Positions 47,526 through 57,593 of a stretch of 64,000 bases of DNA are shown here, in pieces. Every line of letters starts with the position of its first letter. Position 1 is the stretch's first letter. The DNA lies in contig NZ_CP054691.1 of the NCBI RefSeq assembly GCF_013348785.1, forward strand, positions 1,922,001 through 1,986,000, in the 5' to 3' direction. Below the pieces are notes generated by a model. The model saw only the letters and a list, made by a program, of their open reading frames with translations, made no database searches and had not been told where the DNA came from. The translations under genes were made by a program, and so were the position numbers. This DNA comes from Gordonia sp. X0973 (lineage in GTDB: Bacteria > Actinomycetota > Actinomycetes > Mycobacteriales > Mycobacteriaceae).

Positions 47526-49517
47526 CTATCCGCCGAGCTGGGCGGCCAAGTGGTCGGCCAGCGTCTTGGCGAAGGCCGCCGGATCGTCGAGTTCACCGCC
47601 CTCGGCGAGCAGCGCCATCCCGTAGAGCAGCTTTGCGGTCGGGACGAGCGCGTCGCGGGCCGCCTCGTCGGCCACCGCGGTCCGCAGACCGGTCACCAGC
47701 GGATGCTTCGGGTTCAACTCGAGCGCGCGCTTGACATGCGGGACCGGCTGGCCCGAGGCCCGGTACAGCTTCTCCAGCTGCGGCGACATCGAATGCGCGT
47801 CGCCGACCAGGCAGGCAGCCGAGTCGGTGAGGCGCGAGGACAGCCTGGCCTCGGTGATGTCGGCGTCGAGACTCGTCCCCAACCACTCGAGCAGCCCGGC
47901 GAACTCCTCGCCCTGCTTTTCCAGTTCCTCGGCGGCCGCGGCCTTCGCCTCGTCGCTCTCGTCGGCGTCGAGGTCGACGCTGCCCTTGGCGATCGAGACG
48001 AACGCGTGGCCGTCGAACTCCCCGACCATGTCCACCCACATCTCGTCGACCGGGTCGGACAGCGTCAGCACCTCGATCCCCTTGGCCGCGAAGGCCTCCA
48101 TATGCGGGGAGTTGCGGATCTGCTGCTGTGATTCCCCGGTCATGTAGTAGATCGCGTCCTGGCCCGGCTTGGCCCGTCCCACGTACTCGGCCAGCGACGT
48201 CAACGCCTCGCCGTCGGCCTCCGGATCGCCGGAGGCGTGGGTCGAGGTGAAGGCGCTCGCCTTGAGGATCGCCTCCTTGTTGTCGGGGTCGTTGACCAAC
48301 CCCTCCTTGAAGACGCGGCCGAAGTTCAGCCAGAACGAGCGGTAATCCTCCGGGCGCGACGACCGCAGGTCGGCGACGGTGGAGACCACCTTCTTGGTCA
48401 GGCGGCGGCGGATCGCCCGGATCTGGCGGTCCTGTTGCAGGATTTCGCGGGACACGTTCAACGAGAGGTCGGCGGCATCGACGACACCGGTCACGAAGCG
48501 CAGGTATTCCGGCAGCAGGTCGGCGTCGTCCATGATGAACACGCGCTTGACGTACAGGTGGATGCCGCCGCGGTGCTGCGGCATGAACATGTCGAACGGC
48601 GGCTGGGTGGGCAGGAACAGCAGCGCCTCGTACTCGAAGGTGCCCTCGGCCTTGACCGTCATGACCTCGAGCGGGGTGTCCCACGCGTGGCTCACGTGCC
48701 GGTAGAACTCGGCATACTCCTCGTCGGAGACCTCGTCGCGCGAGCGCGCCCAGAGCGCCTTGCCGGAGTTCAGGGTGTCCCATTCCACGTCGGGCGCCGC
48801 GGTGCCCTCGGCTTGCGCCTCGGCCTCGGCGTCCTCGTCGACGGCCAGCGGCGCCGCCATCTGGATCGGCCAACTGATGAAGTCCGAGTAGCGCTTCACC
48901 AGCGAGCGTAGCTGCGCCGGGTCGGCGTAGTCGTGCAGGTGGTCCTCCGCGTCGGCCGGCTTGAGCGTCAGCGTGACGCTGGTGCCCTGCGGGGCGTCGT
49001 CCACGGTCTCCAGCGTGTAGGTGCCGTCACCGCTCGACTCCCACTTGGTGCCGGTCTCCTCCCCGGCCTTGCGGGTGACGAGGGTGACCTTGTCGGCGAC
49101 CATGAACGTCGAGTAGAAGCCGATGCCGAACTGTCCGATCAGCGCATCGGAGGCGGCCGCGTCCTTCGCCTCGGCCAGCTTGCGCCGCAGTTCACCGGTG
49201 CCGGAGCGGGCGAGCGTGCCGATGAGGTCGACCACCTCCTCCCGCGACATCCCGATGCCGTTGTCGGCGACGACCAGGGTGCGCTCGTCCCCCTGGACCG
49301 ACGGGGCCAGCGTGATCCGGAGATTCGCGGTGTCGACGTCGAGATCCTTGTCGCGCAACGACTCCAACCGCAGCTTGTCCAGGGCGTCGGACGAGTTGGA
49401 GATCAGCTCGCGCAGGAAGCTGTCCTTGTTGGAGTACACCGAGTGCACCATCAGGTCGAGCAATTGGCGCGTCTCCGCCTGGAATTCGCGGGTCTCCGAC
49501 TGGTGTGCTGCTGCCAT
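47526..49517 (-). CDS. htpG: HtpG, Hsp90-family chaperone
   Basis: 663 residues from the ATG at 49517, which follows AGGAGAG. The N-terminal ATPase has FLRELISNSSDALDKLR with Glu37 and Asn41, DNGIGMSREEV and GQFGIGFYSTFMVAD. A middle domain with the catalytic-loop arginine and a C-terminal dimer domain follow at normal length. The C-terminus ends LAAQLGG, without the eukaryotic MEEVD. No HspR-type repeat is visible in the 105 bases before the start. Confidence 0.97.
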   Translation of the reverse strand: MAAAHQSETREFQAETRQLLDLMVHSVYSNKDSFLRELISNSSDALDKLRLESLRDKDLDVDTANLRITLAPSVQGDERTLVVADNGIGMSREEVVDLIGTLARSGTGELRRKLAEAKDAAASDALIGQFGIGFYSTFMVADKVTLVTRKAGEETGTKWESSGDGTYTLETVDDAPQGTSVTLTLKPADAEDHLHDYADPAQLRSLVKRYSDFISWPIQMAAPLAVDEDAEAEAQAEGTAAPDVEWDTLNSGKALWARSRDEVSDEEYAEFYRHVSHAWDTPLEVMTVKAEGTFEYEALLFLPTQPPFDMFMPQHRGGIHLYVKRVFIMDDADLLPEYLRFVTGVVDAADLSLNVSREILQQDRQIRAIRRRLTKKVVSTVADLRSSRPEDYRSFWLNFGRVFKEGLVNDPDNKEAILKASAFTSTHASGDPEADGEALTSLAEYVGRAKPGQDAIYYMTGESQQQIRNSPHMEAFAAKGIEVLTLSDPVDEMWVDMVGEFDGHAFVSIAKGSVDLDADESDEAKAAAAEELEKQGEEFAGLLEWLGTSLDADITEARLSSRLTDSAACLVGDAHSMSPQLEKLYRASGQPVPHVKRALELNPKHPLVTGLRTAVADEAARDALVPTAKLLYGMALLAEGGELDDPAAFAKTLADHLAAQLGG

Positions 49518-49610
49518 CGCGGCCGACTCTCCTCTCACGTCTGCGGGGTGTTTCGCGGCACATTCTATGCAACCCCGAGTGAGCGCGAGCGGTCGGCTTC
49601 TGCTCCCACC

Positions 49611-49616
49611 TATGCT
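49611..49616 (+). promoter_or_regulatory. -10 box of the PIG-L deacetylase gene (leaderless)
   Basis: TATGCT, 6 bases before the ATG at 49623. Confidence 0.5.
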
Positions 49617-49622
49617 GGTGCA

Positions 49623-50405
49623 ATGCCGTTGCCGCCGCCCCCGCGTGTGCTGTGCGTCCAAGCCCATCCCGACGACGAGACCATCTGGACCGGCGGCACC
49701 ATGGCCCGGCTGCGCGCCGAGGGGGCCGAGGTCGACGTGGTGACGACGACGTGGGCCGCCGGTGCGCCCCGCCACGGCGAACTCGTCGACGCGCTGCGGA
49801 CCCTCGGACTCCCCCGCGACCCCATCATGCTCGGCTACGCCGACGGCGGGGTCCCCGACTCGTCACCGCGACCCGCCCTCGTCGACGCCCCGTTCGACGA
49901 GGAGGTGGCCGCGCTGACCGGCCACGTCCGCGCGCTGCGACCCGACATCATCCTCACCACCGACGCCTTCGGCATCTACGGCCATCCCGATCACATCCAC
50001 ACCCATCGCCTGGCGCTGGCGGCCGCCGAGGCCGCCGCCGAACCGCTGCTGTACCCGGATGCGGGAGATCCGTGGCAGGTCTCCTCGGCCTACCTCGTCA
50101 CCGTGAGCCGATCCCGTGCCCGGCGCGCCTGGGAACGCGTCATGTCCGCGCGCGATCAGCGGGCGGCGATCCCGCCCGCGGCCGAGATCGGCTCGCCGGA
50201 CTCGCGGATCGACCTCGTGGTCGACGTCCACGCCGTGCTGGACCGGAAGTGGTCCGCGTTGCAGGCGCATCGCACCGAGTTCGCCCGGAGCCGGACGCTG
50301 CGGGCGATCCGGGACCTCGACGAGCAGACCCGGGCCGACCTACTCGGGTGGGAGTGCTACCTGCGCCGCGACCTGGTCCGCGGGGGACGCGACCTGCTGC
50401 TCTGA
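49623..50405 (+). CDS. PIG-L family N-acetyl-sugar deacetylase (MshB-like)
   Basis: 260 residues. The zinc and catalytic motif AHPDDETIWTGGTMARLR (about 14-31) and the later GHPDHIHTHRLALAAAE (about 120-136) are intact. Known relatives deacetylate GlcNAc-inositol in mycothiol synthesis (MshB) or related glycosides. At 260 residues it is shorter than MshB, so another substrate is possible. Its 3' end overlaps the convergent MFS gene by 66 bases. An apparently leaderless transcript starts after a TATGCT box. Confidence 0.85.
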   Translation: MPLPPPPRVLCVQAHPDDETIWTGGTMARLRAEGAEVDVVTTTWAAGAPRHGELVDALRTLGLPRDPIMLGYADGGVPDSSPRPALVDAPFDEEVAALTGHVRALRPDIILTTDAFGIYGHPDHIHTHRLALAAAEAAAEPLLYPDAGDPWQVSSAYLVTVSRSRARRAWERVMSARDQRAAIPPAAEIGSPDSRIDLVVDVHAVLDRKWSALQAHRTEFARSRTLRAIRDLDEQTRADLLGWECYLRRDLVRGGRDLLL

Positions 50406-51638
50406 CTCCGGCGGCGGCGCGGCGCCCCGGACCCGCAACCGCACGACGCCGACCACGACGGCGATCGTCACCACCTGCAGTAACGCCCCGCCCCACAGCG
50501 GCGCGCGCGGACCCAGGACCTGCGCGAACCAGCCCATCAGCGGTGCACCGAGCGGGGTGCCGCCCATCATCACCATCGCGTAGAGCGCCATCACCCGTCC
50601 GCGGAGCATCGGATCGGTGGTGGTCTGCACGAACATGTTGGTGGCCGTCATGGTGAGCAGCCCGGCCAGCCCGACGAGGGGCAGGAGGACCAGGTAGGCC
50701 GGATAGTCGGGCATGAAGCCGAGGATTCCGAGCAGCAGGGCGAAGACCAGCGAGGCGCCCACCACGTAGCGCAGCGGCGGGGCCTGCGCGCGCCGGGCAG
50801 CGATGAGCGCGCCGGCCAACGACCCGATGCCCATGACCGAGCCGGCCAATCCGTAGGACTCGGCGCCCAACTTGAACTCGTTGCTCACCATCACCGCGTT
50901 GGTCAGCTGGAAGTTCAGGGCGAAGGTGCCGACGGCGAACCCGACGCCGAGGGCGATCAGGAGTTCCGGGCGCGCCGCGACATAGCGGAACCCTTCGCGC
51001 ACCTGCCCTTTGGCCCGCGTCACCCGCTCCGGCCGTTCCAGTTCGTCGGTGTCGAGCAGCGCCAGGGCGACGAGCATGGCGACATAGCTCAGCGCATTGG
51101 TCAGGATCGCCCAGCCGCTGCCCCAGGCGGCGATGATGAGACCGGCCACCCCTGGGCCGATCAGCCTGGCCGCGTTGAAGGAGGCGCTGTTGAGGCCGAT
51201 GGCGTTGGTCAGGTTGTCCCGTCCGGCCACCTCGGTGACGAAGGCCTGGCGGGCGGGCACGTCGACGGCCGATCCGATGCCGAAGACGAAGGCGATGAGA
51301 TACACGTGCCACGTCTGCGCGACCCCGCTCACCGCCAGCAGTCCGAGCACCAGGGAGGAGACGGCCATCCACGACTGCGTCAACGCCAGCAGCAGCCGCT
51401 TGTCCATCCGGTCGGCGAGAAGCCCACCGGCCGGCGAGAGCACCAGCGCTGGAAGGAACTGCAGCGCGGTGGTGACGCCGATCGCGACGGCCGAGTGGTG
51501 CGAGAGTTCCAGCACCAGCCAGTCCTGCGCGACGCGCTGAATCCAGGTGCCGATGTTGGAGATCACGGCGCCGGTGAAGTAGATGCGGTAGTTACGGTGC
51601 GAGAGCGAAGCGAACATCTTCGATTCCCAACGCGCCAT
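50340..51638 (-). CDS. MFS exporter, EntS/TMEM-like subgroup
   Basis: 432 residues with about twelve membrane helices. The opening LSHRNYRIYFTGAVISNIGT then WIQRVAQDWLVLEL (about 12-45) and the loop LADRMDKRLLLALTQ (about 74-88) are typical of the subgroup with the EntS siderophore exporter and macrolide pumps. FVFGIGSAVDVPARQAFV (about 116-133) is another hallmark. The substrate is not known. The Glu/Gln/Pro-rich tail (about 405-432) overlaps the end of the PIG-L gene on the other strand. Confidence 0.88.
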   Translation of the reverse strand: MARWESKMFASLSHRNYRIYFTGAVISNIGTWIQRVAQDWLVLELSHHSAVAIGVTTALQFLPALVLSPAGGLLADRMDKRLLLALTQSWMAVSSLVLGLLAVSGVAQTWHVYLIAFVFGIGSAVDVPARQAFVTEVAGRDNLTNAIGLNSASFNAARLIGPGVAGLIIAAWGSGWAILTNALSYVAMLVALALLDTDELERPERVTRAKGQVREGFRYVAARPELLIALGVGFAVGTFALNFQLTNAVMVSNEFKLGAESYGLAGSVMGIGSLAGALIAARRAQAPPLRYVVGASLVFALLLGILGFMPDYPAYLVLLPLVGLAGLLTMTATNMFVQTTTDPMLRGRVMALYAMVMMGGTPLGAPLMGWFAQVLGPRAPLWGGALLQVVTIAVVVGVVRLRVRGAAPPPESEQQVASPADQVAAQVALPPE

Positions 51639-51644
51639 CCTTCC

Positions 51645-51650
51645 AACCTA
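51645..51650 (-). promoter_or_regulatory. -10 box of the MFS gene (leaderless)
   Basis: TAGGTT on the minus strand, 6 bases before the ATG at 51638. Confidence 0.45.
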
Positions 51651-51677
51651 CTCGTGTCCGGTTCGCCCACCCCGTGC

Positions 51678-51683
51678 CAGACT
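51678..51683 (+). promoter_or_regulatory. -10 box of the exonuclease gene (leaderless)
   Basis: CAGACT, 7 bases before the ATG at 51691. A weaker match than the other boxes. Confidence 0.35.
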
Positions 51684-51690
51684 GTGACGC

Positions 51691-52632
51691 ATGGCCCCCC
51701 TGATGCTGCTCGACGGTGCAAGCCTGTGGTTCCGCTCCTTCTACGCGATCCCGGAGAAGGTCACCTCGCCCGACGGACGGCCGGTCAACGCGGTGCGCGG
51801 ATTCCTCGACACCATCGCCGCTCTGGTGACCAAGCATCAGCCGGCCCGGCTCGTGGTCTGTCTCGACCTCGACTGGCGCCCGACCTTCCGGACCGACGCG
51901 ATCCCCTCCTACAAGGCGCACCGCGTCGCGCAGGAGCACGACGGGGTCAGCGTCGAGGAAGTGCCCGACACCCTGACCCCGCAGGTCGACATGATTCTGA
52001 CGGCGCTGCGCTGTGCGGGAATCGCGACGGCGGGCGCACCCGGGTGTGAGGCAGACGACGTCATCGGGACGCTGGCCGCCGACGAGGCGGTCGACCCGGT
52101 TCTCGTGGTCAGCGGCGACCGCGACCTGTTGCAGGTCGTCGCCGACGACCCGGTCGACGTCCGCGTCCTCTACGTCGGCCAGGGGCTGGCGAAGGCCACG
52201 ATCCTCGGACCGGCGGAGGTCGCGCAGCGATACGGGGTGACGCAGACGCGCGCGGGTGCCGACTACGCCGAGATGTCCATGCTGCGCGGCGACCCGTCCG
52301 ACGGACTTCCCGGCGTGCCCGGGATCGGCGAGAAGACCGCCGCCAAGCTCATCGTCGAATACGGCGGCCTCGACGCGCTGGAAGCGGCGGCCACCGATCC
52401 GCGGTCCGCGCTGCGGCCACGTGTGCGGACCGCACTGGTGGATTCCGCGGACTACCTGGCCGCCGCCCGGACCGTGGTATTCGTCAAGACCGATGCCGAC
52501 CTCGTCGAGGCCGACGACGACCTGCTGCCGGCGCATCCCGCCGACGAGCAGGGGCTGACGCGGCTGGCCGCCGAACTGGGCGTCGAATCAGCCGTGGGAC
52601 GTCTGGGAGACGCACTGGGATGGGGCCGCTGA
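51691..52632 (+). CDS. 5'-3' exonuclease, PolI N-domain-like
   Basis: 313 residues, a free-standing version of the flap nuclease domain of DNA polymerase I. Metal-binding acidic residues are in [16 protein letters not shown] (about 3-18), [20 protein letters not shown] (about 57-76), [12 protein letters not shown] (about 116-127) and [12 protein letters not shown]. The helix-hairpin-helix [14 protein letters not shown] (about 207-220) binds DNA. Rv2090 occupies the same place near helY. Likely role: removal of primers or flaps. Confidence 0.92.
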   Translation: MAPLMLLDGASLWFRSFYAIPEKVTSPDGRPVNAVRGFLDTIAALVTKHQPARLVVCLDLDWRPTFRTDAIPSYKAHRVAQEHDGVSVEEVPDTLTPQVDMILTALRCAGIATAGAPGCEADDVIGTLAADEAVDPVLVVSGDRDLLQVVADDPVDVRVLYVGQGLAKATILGPAEVAQRYGVTQTRAGADYAEMSMLRGDPSDGLPGVPGIGEKTAAKLIVEYGGLDALEAAATDPRSALRPRVRTALVDSADYLAAARTVVFVKTDADLVEADDDLLPAHPADEQGLTRLAAELGVESAVGRLGDALGWGR

Positions 52633-52669
52633 CCGCGTCTCCGCTGCCCCGCGACACTCGAGCGACCGG

Positions 52670-53368
52670 TCAGTCGTGCGGTGCGCCGACTTCGAAGCCG
52701 CCCTTGTTGTCCAGGAAGGTGATCGGCACCGTCTGGCGCCGACCGTCGATGTTCACCGTGCAGTTGAAGGTCGAACCCTTCTTGACCGGTGTGGCGGCTG
52801 GGCAGCTGACATTGGCGACGTCTTTGACCTGGTAGTCGGTGCTCAGAATCTGGCGGACACCGCGTTCGGCCCCGGACTGCGTCAGCTTCTTGGGCGCCCA
52901 CCCGGGCGCCACGAAGGCGGTGAACAGCACGATCGCGCCGAGCACCACGACGCCGAGGACCGAGAACAGGGCCACTTTCAGGCCGTTCGACTTCTTGGCA
53001 CCGGGCACCGCCCCGGGGAACGGTTGCCCGTACGGCGCGGCCTGGCCGAACTGCTGCGCCTGCTGGCCGTAGGCCTGGGCCGGCTGCGCGAACTGCTGCC
53101 CGGGCTGACCGTAGGACTGGGCCGGCTGCGGTTGGCCGAACTGCCCGCCGGCCGGATACTGCTGACCCGGCTGGACCGCGCCGGCCGGGTACTGGGCGCC
53201 GGGGTACTGGGGCTGGCCGAATTGGGCGGGGGCCTGCGGATCCGGTTGCACCGGCAACGAGCCGGTCGCCGGCTGGCTCGGGGCGGCCGGTGACGACACG
53301 ACCTGCGTGATCTCTTCACTCGGGTCGGTATTCGCGCTGCCCGGGGTGGGCTGCTGCGGCTCGGTCAT
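52670..53368 (-). CDS. DUF4333 membrane protein with Pro/Gln-rich N-terminus
   Basis: 232 residues from the ATG at 53368, which follows GGAGG. About residues 30-130 are a disordered Pro/Gln/Ala-rich region with repeats such as GQPGQQFAQPAQAYGQQAQQ. One membrane helix (VALFSVLGVVVLGAIVLFTA, about 137-156) leads to an outside DUF4333 domain (about 160-232) with a cysteine pair, NVSCPAATPVKKGSTFNCTV, likely disulfide-bonded. The layout matches Rv2091c next to helY. Function unknown; the disordered side is probably cytoplasmic. Confidence 0.85.
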   Translation of the reverse strand: MTEPQQPTPGSANTDPSEEITQVVSSPAAPSQPATGSLPVQPDPQAPAQFGQPQYPGAQYPAGAVQPGQQYPAGGQFGQPQPAQSYGQPGQQFAQPAQAYGQQAQQFGQAAPYGQPFPGAVPGAKKSNGLKVALFSVLGVVVLGAIVLFTAFVAPGWAPKKLTQSGAERGVRQILSTDYQVKDVANVSCPAATPVKKGSTFNCTVNIDGRRQTVPITFLDNKGGFEVGAPHD

Positions 53369-53441
53369 AGATTCCTCCCTTATCGACGACGCGCGCGCCC
53401 CGGTCACGACCGGTGGCGCAGGATTGCAACGCTACCCCACG

Positions 53442-56276
53442 TCACCCGATCTCGACGGCGACCACACCCCGACGGATCGCCCGAATGGCGGCGATCGCCG
53501 TCGCGGCGACCCGCTCGCCGCTCCCGGCGCACCCGGCGATCTGGTCGAGCAGGTCGATGACCTGTCGGTTCCACCGCACGAAATCACCGGGCGAGAGCAG
53601 TTGGCCCGCCTCCCCCGCCGCCATCAACGATTCGGCCAACGACCGACCCGACGCCCACATGGCGGCGGCCACCGAGAACCCGGTGTCCGGCTCCCTGGTG
53701 GGGGTGACGCCGTGGCGCAGCTCGACCTCGACGACGTCGCGCCAAATCCGCGCGGTATCGGCCAGCGCGCCGCGCAATGCCGCCGATCCGGGCATCCGGT
53801 CGGTTGGCGACGCCGAATCCCGCCGCGACGTGTACACCAGGCTCGCGACGACGGCCGCCAGCTCGGCCGCCGACAAGCCGTCCCACACACCCTCCCGCAG
53901 ACATTCGCTGACGAGCAGGTCGCTCTCGCTGTAGATCGAGCGCAGACGCATGCCGGCATCGGTCACCGAGTCGCCCTCCTGCGCCAGATACCCCAGTTCG
54001 AGCAGCACCGCGACGACCTTGTCGAAGGTGACGCTCAATTCCGACGTCCGCTCGTCGATCTCGGATTCCAGCCCCCGCACCTCCCGCAGCAGCCGGTTGC
54101 GGCGCTGCGCCAACCGGGTCAGCTCCTCGACGTCGTCGGCGGTGTGGGCCGGATGCGCGCGCAACCGGGACCGCAGATCCCGCAGCTGGGCGTCGTCGGC
54201 GGCCGTGGCACGCTTGCGCTGCTTGCCCTTGGGCAGCGTCACCCCGGTCGCCCGCAGGGCCGACGCCAGGTCGCGGCGCCCGCGCCCGGTGCGGCGGTCG
54301 ATGTGTTTGGCCAGCCGCATGTTCCCGAGCACCTCGGGGCCGTTGAGGAAGTCGCGGGCGCCGACCCGGCCGCACCACCCGTCCTGGGTGAGGACCATCG
54401 GTTTGGGGTCGACGACGTCCTGGGCGGCTTCCACGACGACGGCCACCCCGCGGTGCTTGTTGCCGTAGAGGCCGATGATCTGTCCGCGCTTGAGGGCGGC
54501 GAGGTCTTCGGCGATGTCCACCTGCGCGTCCGTGCGCCTCGACTGCGCCAACTCCCGCTCGCGGCGCCGGATGTCCTCGCGCAGTTCCATGTAGCCGACG
54601 AATCCGCGGTACAGGTCCTCCGAGTCGCCGTCCCCGTCGTCGATGCCGCGCTGTTGCGCCGCACGCGCCAACTCGCCGTCGACCTTGCGCAGCTCGTGGC
54701 GCAGCCCGTCGAGTTTGCGGGCGCGTCCCACCACCGAGCGGTCGGCTTGGAATTGCGCGAACGACCGCAGCAGCAGCTCCCGCGACCCGGCGCGGCCGAG
54801 TCGGTCGATCAGGTTGACCGCCATGTTGTATTCGGGTGAGAAGGAGCTGCGCAGGGCGAAGGTGCGCGCACCGGCCAATCCGGCCACCTCGGCGACCCGG
54901 ATCTGCGGCGTCCACACGACGACCGCGTGGCCCTCGGTGTCGATCCCGCGGCGCCCGGCCCGACCGGTCAGCTGGGTGAACTCGCCCGGGGTGAGGTCGA
55001 CATGTGCCTCGCCGTTGTATTTGACCAGGCGCTCCAACACGACCGAGCGCGCCGGCATGTTGATGCCCAGCGCCAGGGTCTCGGTGGCGAAGACGACGCG
55101 GACCAGACCGCGCACGAACAGCTCCTCGACGGCGTGCCGGAACACCGGGAGCAGCCCGGCGTGGTGGGCCGCGAATCCCCGGCTGATCCCCAGCCGCCAC
55201 TGGTCGGCCCCGATCACGTCGGCGTCGACCGGCGAGAGTTCGGCCAGGTGGCGGTCGACGATCTCCAGCGCCTCGGCGCGCTGCTCCTCGTCGAGCAGGT
55301 TGATGCCCGAGCGCACGCATTGGGCGAGGGCTCCGTCGCATCCGGCGCGGGAGAAGATGAAATCGATGGCGGGCAGCAACCCCTCGCGGTCGAGCCGGGT
55401 CACCATGTCGGGCCGCGACACCGGCCGGGTTCCGGCCTGTCGGCCGCCCTCGCCCCGGCCCCGCCCCGCGCGTCCGGCACCGCCCCGGCCCCGACCGCGC
55501 CTCGGTCCGCGATCGTCGCCGTCCTCACGCCGGCTCGCCGACGCCAGGTCGCGGTGGGCGATATAGCGTGTCAGCTCGGGATTGACCCGTGGCTTGCCCG
55601 CACCGACCGACGCCGGGTCGTACAGGTCGAACAGCCTGTTCCCGACCAACATGTGCTGCCACAGCGGCACCGGGCGGATCTCGTCGACGATGACCGTGGT
55701 GTCGCCGCGGACGGTCTGGATCCACGCGCCGAACTCCTCCGAGTTGGACACGGTGGCCGAGAGGCTGACCACCCGCACCGACGGGTCGAGGTGCAGGATG
55801 ACCTCCTCCCAGACGGCCCCGCGGAAGCGGTCGGCCAGGAAGTGGACTTCGTCCATGACGACGTAGGACAGTCCCAGCAACGCGCTCGACCCGGCGTAGA
55901 TCATGTTGCGCACGACCTCGGTGGTCATCACCACGACCGGCGCGTCCGGGTTGATCGAGCTGTCGCCGGTCAACAGGCCGACGTTTCCTGCGCCGTGTAC
56001 CGCGACCAGGTCGTGGAATTTCTGGTTGCTCAACGCCTTGATCGGCGTCGTGTAGAAGCACTTGGTCCCGGTGGCCAGCGCGAGATGTACCGCGAATTCA
56101 CCGACGATGGTCTTGCCCGCGCCGGTGGGCGCGCAGACGAGCACGCCGTGGCCGGCGGCGAGTGCCGTGCAGGCGCGGCGCTGGAAATCGTCGAGGGCGA
56201 AGTCGAGCCCGGCCGCGAAGTCGGTCAACGCGGATTCCGGTGCGAAGGCGGTGGGGGAACCCGATTCGGTGGTCAT
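53442..56276 (-). CDS. helY: HelY, Ski2-like DEAD/H helicase
   Basis: 944 residues. Motif I CAPTGAGKTIVGEFAVHLA (about 49-67), DExH box VVMDEVHFLADRFRG (about 139-153), motif III SLSATVSNSEEFG, and motif VI QLTGRAGRRGIDTEGHAVVV. An Arg/Gly-rich insert at about 250-285 (for example RGPRRGRGRGGAGRAGRGRG) interrupts the helicase core and is probably a flexible RNA-binding linker. The C-terminal half has the DSHCT-like region of Ski2/Mtr4. An RNA-processing role is inferred. tatC ends 3 bases upstream, so it is probably cotranscribed with tatAC. Confidence 0.93.
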   Translation of the reverse strand: MTTESGSPTAFAPESALTDFAAGLDFALDDFQRRACTALAAGHGVLVCAPTGAGKTIVGEFAVHLALATGTKCFYTTPIKALSNQKFHDLVAVHGAGNVGLLTGDSSINPDAPVVVMTTEVVRNMIYAGSSALLGLSYVVMDEVHFLADRFRGAVWEEVILHLDPSVRVVSLSATVSNSEEFGAWIQTVRGDTTVIVDEIRPVPLWQHMLVGNRLFDLYDPASVGAGKPRVNPELTRYIAHRDLASASRREDGDDRGPRRGRGRGGAGRAGRGRGEGGRQAGTRPVSRPDMVTRLDREGLLPAIDFIFSRAGCDGALAQCVRSGINLLDEEQRAEALEIVDRHLAELSPVDADVIGADQWRLGISRGFAAHHAGLLPVFRHAVEELFVRGLVRVVFATETLALGINMPARSVVLERLVKYNGEAHVDLTPGEFTQLTGRAGRRGIDTEGHAVVVWTPQIRVAEVAGLAGARTFALRSSFSPEYNMAVNLIDRLGRAGSRELLLRSFAQFQADRSVVGRARKLDGLRHELRKVDGELARAAQQRGIDDGDGDSEDLYRGFVGYMELREDIRRRERELAQSRRTDAQVDIAEDLAALKRGQIIGLYGNKHRGVAVVVEAAQDVVDPKPMVLTQDGWCGRVGARDFLNGPEVLGNMRLAKHIDRRTGRGRRDLASALRATGVTLPKGKQRKRATAADDAQLRDLRSRLRAHPAHTADDVEELTRLAQRRNRLLREVRGLESEIDERTSELSVTFDKVVAVLLELGYLAQEGDSVTDAGMRLRSIYSESDLLVSECLREGVWDGLSAAELAAVVASLVYTSRRDSASPTDRMPGSAALRGALADTARIWRDVVEVELRHGVTPTREPDTGFSVAAAMWASGRSLAESLMAAGEAGQLLSPGDFVRWNRQVIDLLDQIAGCAGSGERVAATAIAAIRAIRRGVVAVEIG

Positions 56277-56279
56277 CGC

Positions 56280-57251
56280 CTACAGGATGTCATCGAAGTT
56301 CCGCGCGTCGCGAGTCGATTCCCGGGCGGTGCCCGCGCCAGCGGCGGCCGATGCGGCGAGCGGCGCGGCATCGGGGCGCGGGCTCGGCGGCGGCAGCGGA
56401 CTGGCCGTCCCGGCCGCGACCTCCGCCGCGGCGCGGCGCCGGGCCCGGCGTTTGTCGTTGAACCGGGAGATCTGGATCGCGCACTCGAGCAGCACGGTGA
56501 GCGCCACCGCGAGGGCCGTCATCGTGAACGGGTCCGACCCGGGGGTGATCATGGCGGCGAAGACGAACATCCCGAACACCAGGCCTCGCCGCCATTTCCG
56601 CAGCCGCTCATAGGTGAGGATGCCGGTCAGGTTGAGCGCCACCAACAGCACCGGCAGTTCGAAGCTGAGCCCGAAGATGATCAACAGGTCGATCACGAAC
56701 GAGAAATACTTGCTGCCGTCCAATGCGGTGGTCTGCACGTCGCTGCCGACGCTCAGCAGGAACTTGAAGGCCTTGGACACCACCATGTAGGCCAGCAGCG
56801 CGCCCGCGAAGAACAGCAGGCTGGCCGGGATGACGAAGGCCGCGGCATAGCGGCGCTCGTTCTTGTGCAGCGCCGGGGTGATGAACCGCCACAGCTCGAA
56901 GAGCCACACCGGTGCGGCCAGCACGATTCCGGCGGTGAGCCCCACCTTCAGTCGCAGCATGAACTGGTCGAACGGCCCGGTGGCCAGCAGTCGGCATTGG
57001 CCGTCCGGCGAGAAGGAGGCGCGCAGGTTGTCCGGCAGGCTGCAGTAGGGGCCGCGCAGCAGCTCGCCGAGGGATTCCAGCCGCCATACCCCGTGCGAAT
57101 ACCAGATGAAGCCGATGATGGTCGTCAGCGCGATCGCCAGCAGGGCGACGATCAGGCGGCTGCGCAGCTCGCGCAGGTGGTCCACCAAAGACATGGTGCC
57201 GTCGGGATTGACCTTGCTACGGCGCTGCCGAGGGTCGAGGGGGATGCGCAC
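56280..57251 (-). CDS. tatC: TatC, twin-arginine translocase receptor
   Basis: 323 residues with six membrane helices. The family opening [20 protein letters not shown] (about 20-39) and the conserved Phe/Pro and Glu sites ([20 protein letters not shown], about 116-135) bind the RR signal. The C-terminal 70 residues are an Ala/Pro-rich cytoplasmic tail, longer than in many TatC proteins. GTG start, 9 bases after tatA. Confidence 0.96.
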   Translation of the reverse strand: MRIPLDPRQRRSKVNPDGTMSLVDHLRELRSRLIVALLAIALTTIIGFIWYSHGVWRLESLGELLRGPYCSLPDNLRASFSPDGQCRLLATGPFDQFMLRLKVGLTAGIVLAAPVWLFELWRFITPALHKNERRYAAAFVIPASLLFFAGALLAYMVVSKAFKFLLSVGSDVQTTALDGSKYFSFVIDLLIIFGLSFELPVLLVALNLTGILTYERLRKWRRGLVFGMFVFAAMITPGSDPFTMTALAVALTVLLECAIQISRFNDKRRARRRAAAEVAAGTASPLPPPSPRPDAAPLAASAAAGAGTARESTRDARNFDDIL

Positions 57252-57260
57252 CGGGGAGGA

Positions 57261-57509
57261 TCAGGCCGTCTTCTTCTCCGAGGAGGGGTCCGCGGCGCTA
57301 TCCGCGGCCTTCTCGGCCGGCGGCAGTTCGCGCTGCGCCTTCTCGGCGGGCTCGTCGTCGCCGTCGTGGCTCATCTCGCGCATCTCGCTCTTGAACACGC
57401 GCAGCGACTGGCCCAGTCCGCGGGCCGCGGCGGGAAGTTTGCCCGCGCCGAACAGAACCAGGAACACGATCAAGACGATGATGAGGTGCGTCGGCGTTAG
57501 GCCCCACAT
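57261..57509 (-). CDS. tatA: TatA, twin-arginine translocase pore subunit
   Basis: 82 residues. The short N-terminal helix ([20 protein letters not shown], about 8-27) has the FG motif, followed by the amphipathic helix [20 protein letters not shown]. The acidic tail is typical. GAGGAG lies before the ATG. First gene of a tatA-tatC-helY unit, divergent from a Tat-type secreted deacetylase. Confidence 0.96.
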   Translation of the reverse strand: MWGLTPTHLIIVLIVFLVLFGAGKLPAAARGLGQSLRVFKSEMREMSHDGDDEPAEKAQRELPPAEKAADSAADPSSEKKTA

Positions 57510-57593
57510 GACAAACTCCTCGAAGCAGTAAGAGACTCGTAGGTCAGTCTACGCGACACGTGGCGCCGAACCGGTCCGCGCCGTCCGTGCCGC

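Noticed and set aside
49518..49622. HspR-type heat-shock operator before htpG
   Set aside because: No CTTGAGT-type inverted repeat is present in the gap.
54927..57500. Long open frame antisense to helY, tatC and tatA
   Set aside because: It crosses three well-recognised genes on the other strand and has low-complexity composition.
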